Positions 27,034-37,222 of a stretch of DNA of 64,000 nt are shown piece after piece (position 1 is the first letter of the stretch; every line of letters starts with the position of its first letter). The stretch is from JAWKZG01 sp041396125 (GTDB lineage: Bacteria; Pseudomonadota; Gammaproteobacteria; Competibacterales; Competibacteraceae). Both the position numbers and the translations under genes were made by a program. A model generated the notes under the pieces. That model worked only from the letters and a program-made list of their open reading frames with translations. It had not been told where the DNA came from and made no database searches. The stretch is from positions 1,050,353 to 1,114,352 of the forward strand of contig JAWKZG010000001.1 in NCBI GenBank assembly GCA_041396125.1, read 5' to 3'.

Positions 27034-28944
27034 TTACACCAGACGGTCGACTGCCGCCGGATCAGCCAGCGTAGAGGTATCACCCAATTGGGCAAACTCG
27101 CCGGCAGCGATCTTGCGTAAAATACGCCGCATGATTTTGCCGGAACGGGTTTTCGGCAGCACGGGCGCAAACTGAATATGATCCGGTGCTGCTACCGGAC
27201 CAATGGTTTTACGAACCCACTGCACCAGCTCGCGGCTTAACCGATCGCTTGGGACGGTATCTTGCATCAGTGTGACATAGGCATAGATGCCCTGCCCTTT
27301 CAGGTCGTGCGGATAGCCCACAACTGCAGCCTCTGCCACGTCGGGATGGGCCACCAGTGCGGATTCGATTTCGGCCGTTCCCAGCCGGTGTCCGGCAACA
27401 TTAATGACATCGTCGATGCGACCGGTAATCCAGTAGTCGCCATCGGCATCACGCTGCGCCCTGTCACCGGAAAAATACAGGCCGGGATAAGGCGTAAAGT
27501 AGGTCTGCACAAAGCGCTGATGATCGCCATACAAGGTGCGCAGCATGCCTGGTCCGCCATCACGCAGGCAGAGATTACCCACACCCGCGCCTTCAATTTC
27601 GCGCCCGTTCTCATCCACCAGCACAGCCTGCACACCGAATAAGGGTTGCGTGGCTGAACCGGGTTTGCGTGGTGTTTGACTGGCCAGCGGTGCAATCATG
27701 ATGGCACCGGTTTCGGTCTGCCACCAGGTATCAATCACCGGACAACGCTGCTCACCGACAGTGCGGTAATACCATTCCCAGGCTTGTGGATTAATCGGTT
27801 CACCCACGGAACCCAGTACCCGCAATGAATCGCGCCGGGTTTTTCGTACCGGTGCCTCGCCAGCTCGCATCAAGGCCCGGATCGCTGTCGGTGCCGTATA
27901 GAAAATATTGACCTGGTGTTTATCGCATATGGTCCAGAAACGGGATTCATCGGGGTAGTTAGGCACCCCTTCGTACATCAGCGTGGTAGCACCGTTAGCC
28001 AGCGGCCCGTAGACAATATAGCTGTGCCCGGTCACCCAGCCGATATCGGCGGTACACCAATAGACCTCACCAGGGCGATAGTCAAACACCGCCTGATGGC
28101 TCAGCGCGACCGCAACCAGATAGCCGCCGGTAGTATGCAGCACACCTTTCGGTTTACCGGTAGAGCCGGAGGTATACAGGATAAACAGCGGGTGTTCGGC
28201 GTCAACCGGCTCGGCGGGACAGTCAGCCGACGCAGCCGCAAGTTGTTCATGGAACCAGCGATCGCGCGTTTCATTCCAGATAACAGGCGCACCACTGCGC
28301 TTAACAACCAGGCAATAGCGCACCGAATCACTCATCTCCAGCGCCTCTTCGGCATAAGTCTTGAGCGGAATGTGACGACCGCCACGAATACCTTCATCAG
28401 CCGTAATCAGAATACTGGCGCCGCTATCGCGGATACGTCCGGCCAGGGCTTCCGCAGAGAAACCGGCAAACACCACCGAGTGCACCGCACCGATGCGGGC
28501 ACAAGCCAGCATAGCCACCGCAGCTTGCGGGATCATCGGCAGATAGATCGCAACCCGGTCACCTTTTTGCACCCCCAGCGCTTTGAGCGCATTAGCGCAT
28601 TGGCAGACCTGGCGGTGCAGCTCACGGTAGGTGATGGTCTGCTGTTCGGATGGATCATCACCTTCCCAGATGATCGCAATCTGCTCGCCCCGCTCGGCCA
28701 GGTGGCGATCCAGACAGTTATAGGCAGCATTCAGAACGCCGTCGTAAAACCAGCGGATATGCACATCGGCCGGATCATAAGACACCTCACGCACGTGCGT
28801 GAACGGCTTGAACCAATCCAGACGCCGCCCTTGTGCCGACCAGAACGCTTCCGGGTCTATTCTGGCCTGCTGATAGCAATCAGCAGTGTCGTCTGCACGT
28901 AAACGGGTCGTTTGATCAGGATATTCGGCAGTGATTCCACTCAT
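27034..28944 (-). CDS. acsA: Acetyl-CoA synthetase
   Basis: A 636-residue AMP-forming acyl-CoA synthetase that activates acetate with ATP and CoA. It has the adenylate-forming motif YTSGSTGKPKGVLHTTGGYL, the WWQTETG motif, YFSGDRAQRDADGDYWITGR, and the acetylation-site lysine in LPKTRSGKIMRRILRK. ATG 28944 follows GAGGAGGTG by about 6 bases and is preferred to an in-frame codon at 28965. Length fits Acs (about 650). The upstream 28966-29083 region is AT-rich and probably carries its promoter. Confidence 0.95.
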   Translation of the reverse strand: MSGITAEYPDQTTRLRADDTADCYQQARIDPEAFWSAQGRRLDWFKPFTHVREVSYDPADVHIRWFYDGVLNAAYNCLDRHLAERGEQIAIIWEGDDPSEQQTITYRELHRQVCQCANALKALGVQKGDRVAIYLPMIPQAAVAMLACARIGAVHSVVFAGFSAEALAGRIRDSGASILITADEGIRGGRHIPLKTYAEEALEMSDSVRYCLVVKRSGAPVIWNETRDRWFHEQLAAASADCPAEPVDAEHPLFILYTSGSTGKPKGVLHTTGGYLVAVALSHQAVFDYRPGEVYWCTADIGWVTGHSYIVYGPLANGATTLMYEGVPNYPDESRFWTICDKHQVNIFYTAPTAIRALMRAGEAPVRKTRRDSLRVLGSVGEPINPQAWEWYYRTVGEQRCPVIDTWWQTETGAIMIAPLASQTPRKPGSATQPLFGVQAVLVDENGREIEGAGVGNLCLRDGGPGMLRTLYGDHQRFVQTYFTPYPGLYFSGDRAQRDADGDYWITGRIDDVINVAGHRLGTAEIESALVAHPDVAEAAVVGYPHDLKGQGIYAYVTLMQDTVPSDRLSRELVQWVRKTIGPVAAPDHIQFAPVLPKTRSGKIMRRILRKIAAGEFAQLGDTSTLADPAAVDRLV

Positions 28945-29083
28945 CGCCCACCTCCTCGTAGTCAAGTATCAGGAAAGCACACGGCCTTACCCTATGACTC
29001 GACAATACATTCGGCAAACGATTAATAATCAATGATAATATGATAATTAAGTATATTAATTCCCAGTTTGTGCTTATTAACGC

Positions 29084-29860
29084 CTAAACAGCTCTACCCA
29101 GGGACTCATTCGCGCCCATCCGCTGTTCCAGCCGGCGTACCAGCCAGGAGACAATTAATACCAACACCAGATATTCCAACACCAGGAAGGTATAGACTTC
29201 CAGCGGCCGATACGCGCTGACCACCAGTTCATTAGCACGCCGAACCAGTTCCTGCATGCCGATAATGGATGCCAGTGCGGACATTTTCAGTACATATACG
29301 AACTGGTTCGCCAACGGCGGCAGTACCCGGCGAATCGCCTGCGGTAAAATGATATACCGCATCTTATTAAGATAGCCTAACCCCAGAGCGTCAGCAGCTT
29401 CATGCTGGCCACGCTCAATGGATTGTACCCCGGCCCGGAAAATTTCCGCCTGGAAGGCACTCTCCCCGACAGCCAGCGCGATCACCGAGGCGGTGAAGGG
29501 GTCGAGATTGATATTCAGCACCACGGGCAGGCCGTAATAAACCCAAAGCAGCAACACCAGCAAGGGAATCGCCCGGAACAGTTCCACATAAATCCGGTTA
29601 CAGGCGCGCGCCCAGCGTTTTTGACTCAGACCTGGCAAGGCAACCGCCAGCCCCAAAATAATGGAGATCACAAACGCGATCAGGGACAAGGCAATGGTGT
29701 AACCAAAGCCACCCAGCAAAAACAGCAGATTATTACGCCCTGCCGGTGTGGTCGGCAGGATCACATGCCAACCCCAGTTGTAGGTGCCGCCGCAACCGCT
29801 GAGGCCAATTAATGCCAGCAGCGCGAACGCGATTAGAATCCATCGTTTGGTAAGCGTCAT
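29084..29860 (-). CDS. Polar amino-acid ABC transporter permease
   Basis: A 258-residue His/Glu/Gln/Arg-type permease. The N-terminus looks like a lipoprotein or membrane anchor (ALIGLSGCGGTYNWGW). The core has IYVELFRAIPLLVLLLWVYYG and the EAA loop GQHEAADALGLGYLNKMRYIILPQAIRRVLPP. It diverges from a binding-protein gene at 30123. No ATPase or second permease gene is adjacent, so it may form a homodimer and borrow the ATPase encoded at 2850-3608. Confidence 0.9.
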   Translation of the reverse strand: MTLTKRWILIAFALLALIGLSGCGGTYNWGWHVILPTTPAGRNNLLFLLGGFGYTIALSLIAFVISIILGLAVALPGLSQKRWARACNRIYVELFRAIPLLVLLLWVYYGLPVVLNINLDPFTASVIALAVGESAFQAEIFRAGVQSIERGQHEAADALGLGYLNKMRYIILPQAIRRVLPPLANQFVYVLKMSALASIIGMQELVRRANELVVSAYRPLEVYTFLVLEYLVLVLIVSWLVRRLEQRMGANESLGRAV

Positions 29861-30122
29861 AGATTGTTTATCTGGGGTCGTCTATCTGGTTGAAAAAGCC
29901 ATCTAAGCGAAAGTTGCCGCCTGCGTCAAATCGGCGTATGTTCAGGACAATCCGTTTTCCTGTGAGCTTGAGCCGCCGGGGTAAGAGGTCAGCAGTGTTA
30001 TGCCCTCCTCCGGCCAGGCCCCGCAGAAAAACCTTGAGTGCAGCGCCCTGTCGGCCCTGCCAGCCAGAGCAACAAAAACCACGGCCTTTATGAATGCCGC
30101 TACACTTTAGGAGGCAACACCA

Positions 30123-30911
30123 ATGATCCGACGTACGTCTTATCTGCTGATTTCCATCCTGGCTCTGCTGCTGACTTGCGCCGTGCAGGCGGCTGATCAG
30201 TCGCGCCTGCACCGGATTCTGGAAACCGGCAAACTGCGGGTCGGCACAACCGGTGATTTCAAACCGATGAGCCTGCGTGATCCCGCAACTAATGATTACA
30301 TCGGTCTGGATATCGATGCGGTCAGGCAACTGGCCAAAGATATGGAGGTCGAGCTGGAATTTGTACCCACCGACTGGAAGACCCTGATCAACGGGATCGT
30401 GGCCGACAAATACGATATGACCACCAGCGCCTCGCTAAATATGGCGCGCGCCAAAGTGGCAGGTTACAGCAAACCGTATGTTTATTTTGGTACTGTACCG
30501 CTGACACTAAAGAAAAATCTGTCGCGCTTTAACGGCTGGGATAGTATCAATCAGGACGGTATTAAAGTCGCGGTAACACTGGGTACGGTGTTTGATCAGC
30601 AGGCACGGGACTATTTCCCCAATGCGCAGATCGTCGCAGTCGAAGCGCCGGCCCGCGATTATCAGGAGGTCCTCTCAAACCGGGCTGAGGTGTCGGTGAC
30701 CAGCAATATCGAGGCAGCCTCATTGGTCGAGACTTACCCCGAGCTGACGCAGATTCCTATCGACAGCATGCGCAGCATGCGACCCGGTGCGTTTCTGCTG
30801 CCGCAGGATGACCAGATCTGGATCAACTATATCAATCACTGGGTGGATTTAAAGCATGCGGAAGGTTTTTTCGACGCTTTAAGCGCGAAATGGCTACGAG
30901 GTGAAAATTAA
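30123..30911 (+). CDS. Periplasmic amino-acid-type solute-binding protein (cyclohexadienyl-dehydratase-like)
   Basis: A 262-residue SBP_bac_3 protein with a signal peptide (first 23 or so residues, ending VQAAD). The mature start RLHRILETGKLRVGTTGDFKPMSLRDP resembles both binding proteins and the periplasmic cyclohexadienyl dehydratase PheC. ATG 30123 follows AGGAGG. It is divergent from the permease across a 262 bp gap in which I see no gene. A transport role with that permease is likely but an enzyme role cannot be excluded. Confidence 0.85.
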   Translation: MIRRTSYLLISILALLLTCAVQAADQSRLHRILETGKLRVGTTGDFKPMSLRDPATNDYIGLDIDAVRQLAKDMEVELEFVPTDWKTLINGIVADKYDMTTSASLNMARAKVAGYSKPYVYFGTVPLTLKKNLSRFNGWDSINQDGIKVAVTLGTVFDQQARDYFPNAQIVAVEAPARDYQEVLSNRAEVSVTSNIEAASLVETYPELTQIPIDSMRSMRPGAFLLPQDDQIWINYINHWVDLKHAEGFFDALSAKWLRGEN

Positions 30912-30951
30912 TCCGTTGGCAACACCGCATGCACTTTCCTGAACAACAGGC

Positions 30952-32630
30952 ATGTTGAGTAAATCAAACATCCGCTGGCTACCTCACTTTGTCCTGTTTG
31001 TGCTATCGCTTATTCTGGGCGGTATGGCACAAACAGCGCAGGCGGCCAAAGCCTATCTCGATAACGACGAAATCTATAGCGGCGAAACCGTGCTGTTAAC
31101 ACTGCTGGCCGATGGCGAGTGGACCGGCTCAGAACTGGATCTGCAACCGCTGGAGGCTGATTTTCAGGTGCTCAGTGTTACTGACAGCACGCAACTTCGC
31201 TTTGAGCGTGGCCAGCTGCTAACGCGCACCCGCTGGGCGATTCGCCTGCAATCCTGGCGTCACGGCCAGTTTGTTATTCCGTCCTGAGCGTGGGCGAAGA
31301 GCAAACCCGCACCCTGTCGCTTACGGTCAAAGAGCAGGATGTGGCGGAGCTGATGGCCGCCAAAGGCATTTTTATCGAGGCCGAGGTCAGTCCAGAGCAA
31401 CCGTATGTGCAGGCACAGATTCTGTATACCGTGCGGGTCCGTCACACCGGAAATGTGCTGGAGCACGATTTTATCCCGGCTGCGCCCGCGCCCGGTCTAA
31501 ACCTGCAGGCGCTGGACGAGGAGCGTAATTATCGCTCGCAACAGGCAGAGGAATCCTTCCATGTGATCGAGCAGCGTTATGCGCTGTTTTCGGAAAAAAG
31601 CGGCACCATCAAACTGCCCCCGATAACCTTCCGGGCCAAACTGTTCGATACGAATCGCCAACCTGGCAGCCGTGCACTCAAGCGCCGCGTTACTATTGTC
31701 ACCCAGCCGATCAGTCTGCATATAAAGCCCCGACCACAACAATACAGCAGTTCGCACTGGCTACCGAGCAGTCAGGTACTGCTCAAGCTGGAATGGCCGG
31801 ACCGGCAAGTGGTTGCACGGGTCGGTGAGCCGATCACGCTGCAACTGGTGCTGGAAGCCAATGGTTTGCGCGGCTTCCAGCTGCCCTCGCTCGACTGGCC
31901 AGATAGCGCCATTTTGCAACAGGCTGGTCTGCGCAGCTATGCTGCGGCTGCAACAACCGACACAATAACCACGGCAGACGGTTTCCAGGTGCGACATGTG
32001 CAACCTGTTACGTTGGTACCGGTGCGGTCAGGTGCGCTGCAACTGCCTGCCTGGCAACTCGCCTGGTGGGATACCAGCGCTGATACATTGCGACTGGCCG
32101 AATTACCTGCACAGGCGCTCCAGGTCGCAGCCCTGCCAGAACTTGGCCAGGATTTAGCGACAGTCAGCGAGACATTGCCCGAGCGTTTCCTGTTCAAATC
32201 GGATGCGCTGGCGATTGGGTCTTCGTTTTGGCCTTCATTGAGGCTTTCATTGGAGCCTGCCTTCTGGCCGCTGCTGAATTTGGGCTTGCTCAGTTTATGG
32301 TTGACCACTGCCTGGGCCTGGAAACGGCAGCAACCCCGGCTCGCAGCACCGGCGGCCATCTCTTTGCCAGCGCGCGGTTCCGGCCGAACCCCTCCCAAAC
32401 TGCGCCAGGCCTGTCTGGATAACGATCCGCGTCAGGCCGGGCAAGCCTTATTGCACTGGGCGCAGCAGCGCTGGAAACAGCAACCGCCAGCCAGCCTGGG
32501 CGCACTGGCCCGACACTGGCCGCAGCATCGCAGCGCTTTGCTGGAACTGGACCGGGTCCTGTATGGCCGTACCCGCCCGATCTGGGATGGTCACGCGTTC
32601 TGGCAGCGCGTGCAAGTGGATCTGGAATAG
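30952..32630 (+). pseudogene. BatD (oxygen-tolerance) family protein, one frameshift
   Basis: About 559 residues over two frames. The first (ATG 30952, signal peptide ending AQA, then AKAYLDNDEIYSGETVLLTLLADG) runs to about 31280, where CCGTCCTGAG needs one more G to continue as PVLSVGEEQTRTLSLTV. The second frame carries the rest: beta-rich repeats, a C-terminal membrane span (about FWPLLNLGLLSLWLTTAWAW) and a cytoplasmic helical tail. BatD works with the MoxR ATPase and VWA proteins BatA/BatB in stress tolerance, but none of these is encoded here. The gene stands alone after the binding-protein gene. Confidence 0.8.
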
Positions 32631-32673
32631 CTGGAATAATATATGTGAGAGCCGACCTGCGAATGCAGCCGGG

Positions 32674-33774
32674 CTAGTCGCTGTCCTGATAACGCCGCGG
32701 CACCCGACGGGTAATACCGGTCAGCAGCTCATAGGCAATCGTATCGCTGGCGCGGGCAATATCCAGTATCGATATCGATGTCCCCCATAATTCGACGGGA
32801 TCACCAACACGCATATCTGGCAGCCCTGTCAGATCTACCGTCAACATATCCATACTGACCCGACCAATCAGCCGGGTTCGCTTATTTTTCACCAGCAATG
32901 GTGTGCCGTTTATGGCGTGACGTGGATAGCCATCGCCATAGCCAATTGCGACGACGCCAACCCGGGTTGGCCGCTCGCAGACGAAGCGTGCACCATAGCC
33001 GACGGGTTCTCCTGCAGCCAGCTCACGGATACTGATAAGGGCAGATTTCAGACTCAGCACCGGCTGCAAGCCACCCACAGACGGGTGAATCCGATCCAGC
33101 GGCGACCAGCCGTACAACATAAATCCGGGCCGAATCCAGTCACCCCGCTCGGCGCGGCCACGGGCGTCTGGCCAGGCCAGGGTTATCGGGGAATTCGCCA
33201 GACTGCGCGGTCCGGGCAAAGCATCCGTAGAGCGTTCGAACAGCGCTAACTGCTGCTCTGTGTAATCGCAACTCAGCTCATCGGCACGGGCAAAATGACT
33301 CATCAGGACAATTTCACCGCAATGCCTGCAAGCACGTAATTGCTCATACGCCGCCTGGTAGTCAGCAGGCGGAAATCCCAAGCGATGCATACCGCTATCC
33401 AGTTTCAGCCAGACATTGAGCGGGCGACCGGGGCGCGCAGCCAGAAACTGTTGCAGCTGCTCAGGGTGATGAATCACGGTCCATAAATTGTGCTGCTCGA
33501 TCAGCGCCAGTTCTGCCGCTTCGAAAAAACCTTCCAGCAGCAGAATAGGATTCTCGATACCGGCAGCACGCAACTCCAGTGCTTCTTCGCTGCAGGCCAC
33601 ACCGAATGCATCAGCCTCGGGCGCAAGTGCCTTCGCAGCGACAACTGCACCATGGCCATAGGCATCAGCTTTCAGCACAGCAACAGCTTTGGCACCACCG
33701 GCCAGGGACTTGGCATACTGGTAATTATGCCGCAGCGCGGCCAGATTTATCTCAGCGTAAGTGGGTCGCGTCAT
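32674..33774 (-). CDS. alr: Alanine racemase
   Basis: A 366-residue fold-type III PLP enzyme that makes D-alanine for peptidoglycan. The PLP lysine is in VAVLKADAYGHGAVV (about K34) and the second catalytic tyrosine in PVGYGARFVCERP (about Y260). MDMLTVDLTG and an N-terminal RPTYAEINLAALRHNYQ also fit. It starts 14 bp after the ychF stop on the same strand, so the two are probably co-transcribed. Confidence 0.95.
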   Translation of the reverse strand: MTRPTYAEINLAALRHNYQYAKSLAGGAKAVAVLKADAYGHGAVVAAKALAPEADAFGVACSEEALELRAAGIENPILLLEGFFEAAELALIEQHNLWTVIHHPEQLQQFLAARPGRPLNVWLKLDSGMHRLGFPPADYQAAYEQLRACRHCGEIVLMSHFARADELSCDYTEQQLALFERSTDALPGPRSLANSPITLAWPDARGRAERGDWIRPGFMLYGWSPLDRIHPSVGGLQPVLSLKSALISIRELAAGEPVGYGARFVCERPTRVGVVAIGYGDGYPRHAINGTPLLVKNKRTRLIGRVSMDMLTVDLTGLPDMRVGDPVELWGTSISILDIARASDTIAYELLTGITRRVPRRYQDSD

Positions 33775-33788
33775 AAGCTATGATGAGT

Positions 33789-34880
33789 CTATACATTGAA
33801 CCGAAAATGCATTACATCACCTTCCTGGACAATATAGTCTTTGCCTTCCAGACGCCATTTACCCGCTTCTTTAGCGCCAGCTTCGCCTTTGTAAGTGATG
33901 AAATCGGTATATGCAATCACTTCGGCACGTATAAAACCGCGCTCAAAATCAGTATGGATAACACCGGCAGCTTGCGGTGCGGTCGCACCCTGACGCACCG
34001 TCCAGGCGCGCACTTCCTTCTCACCGGCAGTAAAAAAGGTGCCCAGCCCCAATAATTTATAGCCGGCCTGAATAACCCGGTTCAAGCCCGGTTCGGACAG
34101 ACCGTAATCCGCCAGAAATTCGGCTTTGTCAGCATCGTCCAATTGCGCAATTTCAGCTTCGATAGCCGCACAGACTGGCACCACCAGAGCATTTTCCGAT
34201 GCAGCCAGATCCTGTACTTTATCCAGCAGCGGATTATTCTCGAAGCCGTTTTCCGTAACATTGGCAATGTACATGACAGGTTTGACCGTCAACAGGTGCA
34301 ACTCGCGCAGCAAGAGCTGCTCTTCCTTCGTCAGCGCCAGACTGCGCACTGGTCTGACCTCGTTCAGATGCGCCAATATTTTAGTGTACAGTTCTTTGCG
34401 CGCCAGAATGTCCTTGCCACCAGCTTTGGCCGCCTTCTCGGTACGCTGATAGGCACGCTCAACTGTGGTCAAATCGGCCAGGGCCAGTTCTGTGTTAATG
34501 ACTTCAATATCGGCTATCGGGTCAATCTTGCCAGCAACATGAATCACATCATCGTTTTCGAAACAACGCACCACATGCGCAATTGCATCGGTTTCCCGGA
34601 TATTGGCCAGAAACTGATTACCGAGTCCTTCGCCTTTAGATGCACCGGCTACCAGCCCGGCGATATCAACAAATTCAATAGTCGTCGGGAGCGTTCGCTG
34701 CGGCTTGACAATAAGTGCCAGCTCATCCAGTCGGGGATCGGGTACAGCGACAACGCCGACATTGGGGTCAATAGTGCAGAATGGATAATTTTCGGCCTGA
34801 ATATCAGCCTGCGTAAGCGCATTGAACAAGGTGGATTTGCCGACATTAGGCAAGCCGACGATACCGCAATTAAAGCCCAT
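33789..34880 (-). CDS. ychF: Ribosome-binding ATPase YchF (Obg-like)
   Basis: A 363-residue P-loop protein that prefers ATP and binds ribosomes. Motifs: P-loop GLPNVGKSTLFNALT (residues 8-22), DIAGLVAGASKGEGLGNQFL, NVTENG replacing the GTP-specific NKxD, and the C-terminal TGS domain (EVRAWTVRQGATAPQAAGVIHTDFERGFIRAEV). The coding frame is intact, but its first seven codons are the left attachment site of a mobile element, so everything upstream of the start is foreign DNA. AAGGA about 10 bases before ATG 34880 is now supplied by the element. Confidence 0.96.
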   Translation of the reverse strand: MGFNCGIVGLPNVGKSTLFNALTQADIQAENYPFCTIDPNVGVVAVPDPRLDELALIVKPQRTLPTTIEFVDIAGLVAGASKGEGLGNQFLANIRETDAIAHVVRCFENDDVIHVAGKIDPIADIEVINTELALADLTTVERAYQRTEKAAKAGGKDILARKELYTKILAHLNEVRPVRSLALTKEEQLLLRELHLLTVKPVMYIANVTENGFENNPLLDKVQDLAASENALVVPVCAAIEAEIAQLDDADKAEFLADYGLSEPGLNRVIQAGYKLLGLGTFFTAGEKEVRAWTVRQGATAPQAAGVIHTDFERGFIRAEVIAYTDFITYKGEAGAKEAGKWRLEGKDYIVQEGDVMHFRFNV

Positions 34881-34881
34881 A
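34860..34881. repeat. attL: 22 bp direct repeat overlapping the ychF start codon
   Basis: The core ATACCGCAATTAAAGCCCAT (34861-34880) plus one base each side is identical to 46809-46830. Read on the minus strand it is the first seven codons of ychF, beginning with ATG. Identity stops exactly at both edges (C versus G outside the left edge, A versus T outside the right), as expected of a crossover core. Confidence 0.88.
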
Positions 34882-35003
34882 ACTTGATTTTCCTTGATTA
34901 CTGTAGAACGCTAATATTGCCATTTATTGCCATTTATCCAATAAAACCCTATAGTTACCGCTCATTTCAGAACACCGTTGAACATTTCCAGTGACGGTTT
35001 TTG

Positions 35004-35024
35004 AGGAACCCACAGAGGAACCCA
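35004..35024 (+). repeat. Paired integrase-arm-like repeats, left end
   Basis: AGGAACCCA occurs at 35004-35012 and 35016-35024, period 12 bp, about 120 bp inside attL. The same pair with the same period and orientation lies near the right end at 46721-46741. Arm-binding sites of lambda-type integrases have this layout, so these probably bind the N-terminal domain of the adjacent integrase. Confidence 0.65.
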
Positions 35025-35065
35025 CAATCGGGGGGTTATCTTAAGGCGATCTAAGGGCGGGTATT

Positions 35066-36341
35066 GTGGCGAAATTCACAGATATTTTCATCCGTTCATT
35101 AAAACCAAAGGCCAAACGTTATGATTTGCGCGAGACGGGTGGCCGGGGATTGGGTGTCCGGGTTTCGCCCCAAGGTGTGGTGACCTGGTGCTTCTGGTAC
35201 ACGTATTTGGGCCGTAAGCGCCGCATGAGTTTGGGCCGTTATCCCGCTATGAGCTTGAAAGCGGCCAATGCCGCTCGTGATGAGGCTGCCGTTTTATTGG
35301 CTCGCGGTATTGATCCTGCTGCCCAGCGCCAGCACGAACGTGATACGGCCAAGCAACGCTATGAAATCGACCAGAAAGCGCCCACTGTGGCCACACTGGT
35401 ACATGAATTTCTCACGCATCATGCGCCTACCACGTTTCGACCCAATACACTGCGACAATACGAAAGCCGTTTTCAACGCTACATTCTGCCCGCCTGGGGA
35501 CAGCGCAAAGCACATACCATTACACCACGGGATGTGGTTGCACTGCGGCGATCTGTTAGCGGTGTGTTTGATCAAGTAAAAGGCCAGTGGAGCGGCGCAC
35601 CCAACGAGGCCGACCGGGTATTAAGCCTGGCGCGCCAGTTATTTAAATTTGCGGTTGACGAGGGCAGCATGAGTGCCAACCCTGCCCGCCTGGTTAATCG
35701 AATTGGTGCCACCAAACCCCGCCAGCGGGCGCTGGATGATCTGGAAATTCAGCTGCTGTTTGAACACCTGCCGCACGCCAGCCTGAGCCTTATTACTAAA
35801 GCCGCTATCCGGCTTATGTTGCTGACGGCCCGGCGTGTCAATGAAGTGACTGGTTTACCGTTCGCTGAAATTGATTTCGACCGCCAACTGTGGGCGCTGC
35901 CCGCACACCGGAATAAATCGAAACGTGACTTCACGTTCAAACTACCACAGCAAGCGGTTCAGCTGCTGGAAGAACGCCAGCACCTGGCGGTTGATCAGTG
36001 GGTATTTCCCAGCCCGTTGAAAGCTGGCCAACCCCTGAACGCCAATGTGCCAACAAAAGGCCTTGACTTGTGTTTCAAGGCTGGGAGAATTTGGCGAGCT
36101 GGCACCGTTTACCGCGCATGACCTTCGGCGTACGGTGCGCACCGGCCTGGAGCGTATTGGTATCGATCCATTTATCAGTGAACGGGCGCTTGACCACAGC
36201 CAAGGGAAACTTGTTCGAACATACAACAAGCATGATTATCTGGCCGAAATCGGTCAGGCACTGCAACGCTGGGCCGATCACCTCGATCAGCTGACGGGGC
36301 AAGCGCCCCCGGCTAGCAATGTAGTGATATTGCAGCGATAA
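35066..36341 (+). pseudogene. int: Tyrosine recombinase / P4-type integrase, frameshifted
   Basis: Starts with GTG 35066. The N-terminal DUF4102 arm-binding domain (SLKPKAKRYDLRETGGRGLGVRVS) spans residues 1-90, the core-binding domain about 105-200, and the catalytic domain follows. Catalytic residues visible: R in LLTARRVNEVTG, HDLRRT, the histidine in ERALDHSQ and Y in LVRTYNKHDYL. At about 36055-36062 (ACAAAAGGCC) the frame shifts: the first ORF ends at 36121 in an unrelated tail, while the HDLRRT part continues from 36045 in another frame to 36341. One extra or two missing bases explain it. If real, integrase is inactive and the element is locked in. Confidence 0.88.
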
Positions 36342-36436
36342 TTAAATTGTCCGGCCTAGGTTGGCCGCCGAACGTCTGGTTCTCTGCACCAGGCTGGCCG
36401 GACAACCTTCCAGCAGAGCTGCACGGCAGAGGTGCA

Positions 36437-37222
36437 ATGACGCTTAAAAAATTTCTCAATCTGGAACACGCTGCCACCCAGCTTACCCAGCAAAGCGCCG
36501 AGCCATGGTCAGTGGATGATGTGCTGATTGCTTGTGGTCAACTGCCAATTTGTATCATAGTGCATACAAAGTGCTACGGGCGTTTAGTTTGGGTTCAGGG
36601 TCAGAATGATTACGCCCGCCCGCACGATATCATGTCCTATACTCCACGATGCCAGGTAAACGGTGTCCTTCAATATGATTTTTGGCGTGTTCGACCAACC
36701 GGGCCTTATCGTATTGATTTCAACGCAGCGCTTACCTTACGGCAATCTGAAGCAGTCGAGATTAAGACCCTTTTTATAACACCCAACAATGAACTAGGAT
36801 TTCTCAGCAGTGTGCGAGCAAAACGCCCCGAAGTACCAGCGGATGCCCGGATCGTAATTCGTTTGGATGAACCACTGCAAATCCATCGATCAGAACTGCT
36901 TATTCCCGCTGGGGACTTACAAGCGTTTTTGGGAAGGAATATCGAACCCGCGCCACCAGTAATACCGTCAGCAATGGGTTGTCCTCAACAGGATAAAAAA
37001 ACGCAATGGCTGGCCAATTGCGCCACAGCCGCCAGCGCAGGTGATACGGCCACCCGCAACGGCTATCTACAAAGGGTGTTCGAGATTTACTATCGTGAGC
37101 ATAATAAGAGCAAAAAAAAGGCAGCCGCTCTTATTGCAAACGATTTACGCCAGTTTGAGCTTGACATAAGTTCAGGTCTAATCGAACGGAATGTCAGAGT
37201 GTCTCCAACAAAAAAAACCTGA
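36437..37222 (+). CDS. Unrecognised element protein
   Basis: A 261-residue protein from ATG 36437, chosen over an upstream in-frame start at 36347 because AGAGG sits 6 bases before it and the extra 30 residues look non-coding. It begins MTLKKFLNLEHAATQLTQQS. The middle is beta-rich (YDFWRVRPTGPYRIDFN; RIVIRLDEPLQIHRSELLIP) and the C-terminal 70 residues are helical and basic (YYREHNKSKKKAAALIANDLRQFE). I know no family. It lies directly after the integrase on the same strand. Confidence 0.7.
   Translation: MTLKKFLNLEHAATQLTQQSAEPWSVDDVLIACGQLPICIIVHTKCYGRLVWVQGQNDYARPHDIMSYTPRCQVNGVLQYDFWRVRPTGPYRIDFNAALTLRQSEAVEIKTLFITPNNELGFLSSVRAKRPEVPADARIVIRLDEPLQIHRSELLIPAGDLQAFLGRNIEPAPPVIPSAMGCPQQDKKTQWLANCATAASAGDTATRNGYLQRVFEIYYREHNKSKKKAAALIANDLRQFELDISSGLIERNVRVSPTKKT

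Noticed and set aside
29868..30329. Minus-strand ORF of 153 residues overlapping the binding-protein gene
   Set aside because: It is antisense to the signal peptide and start of the 30123-30911 gene, and its composition is typical of a shadow frame.
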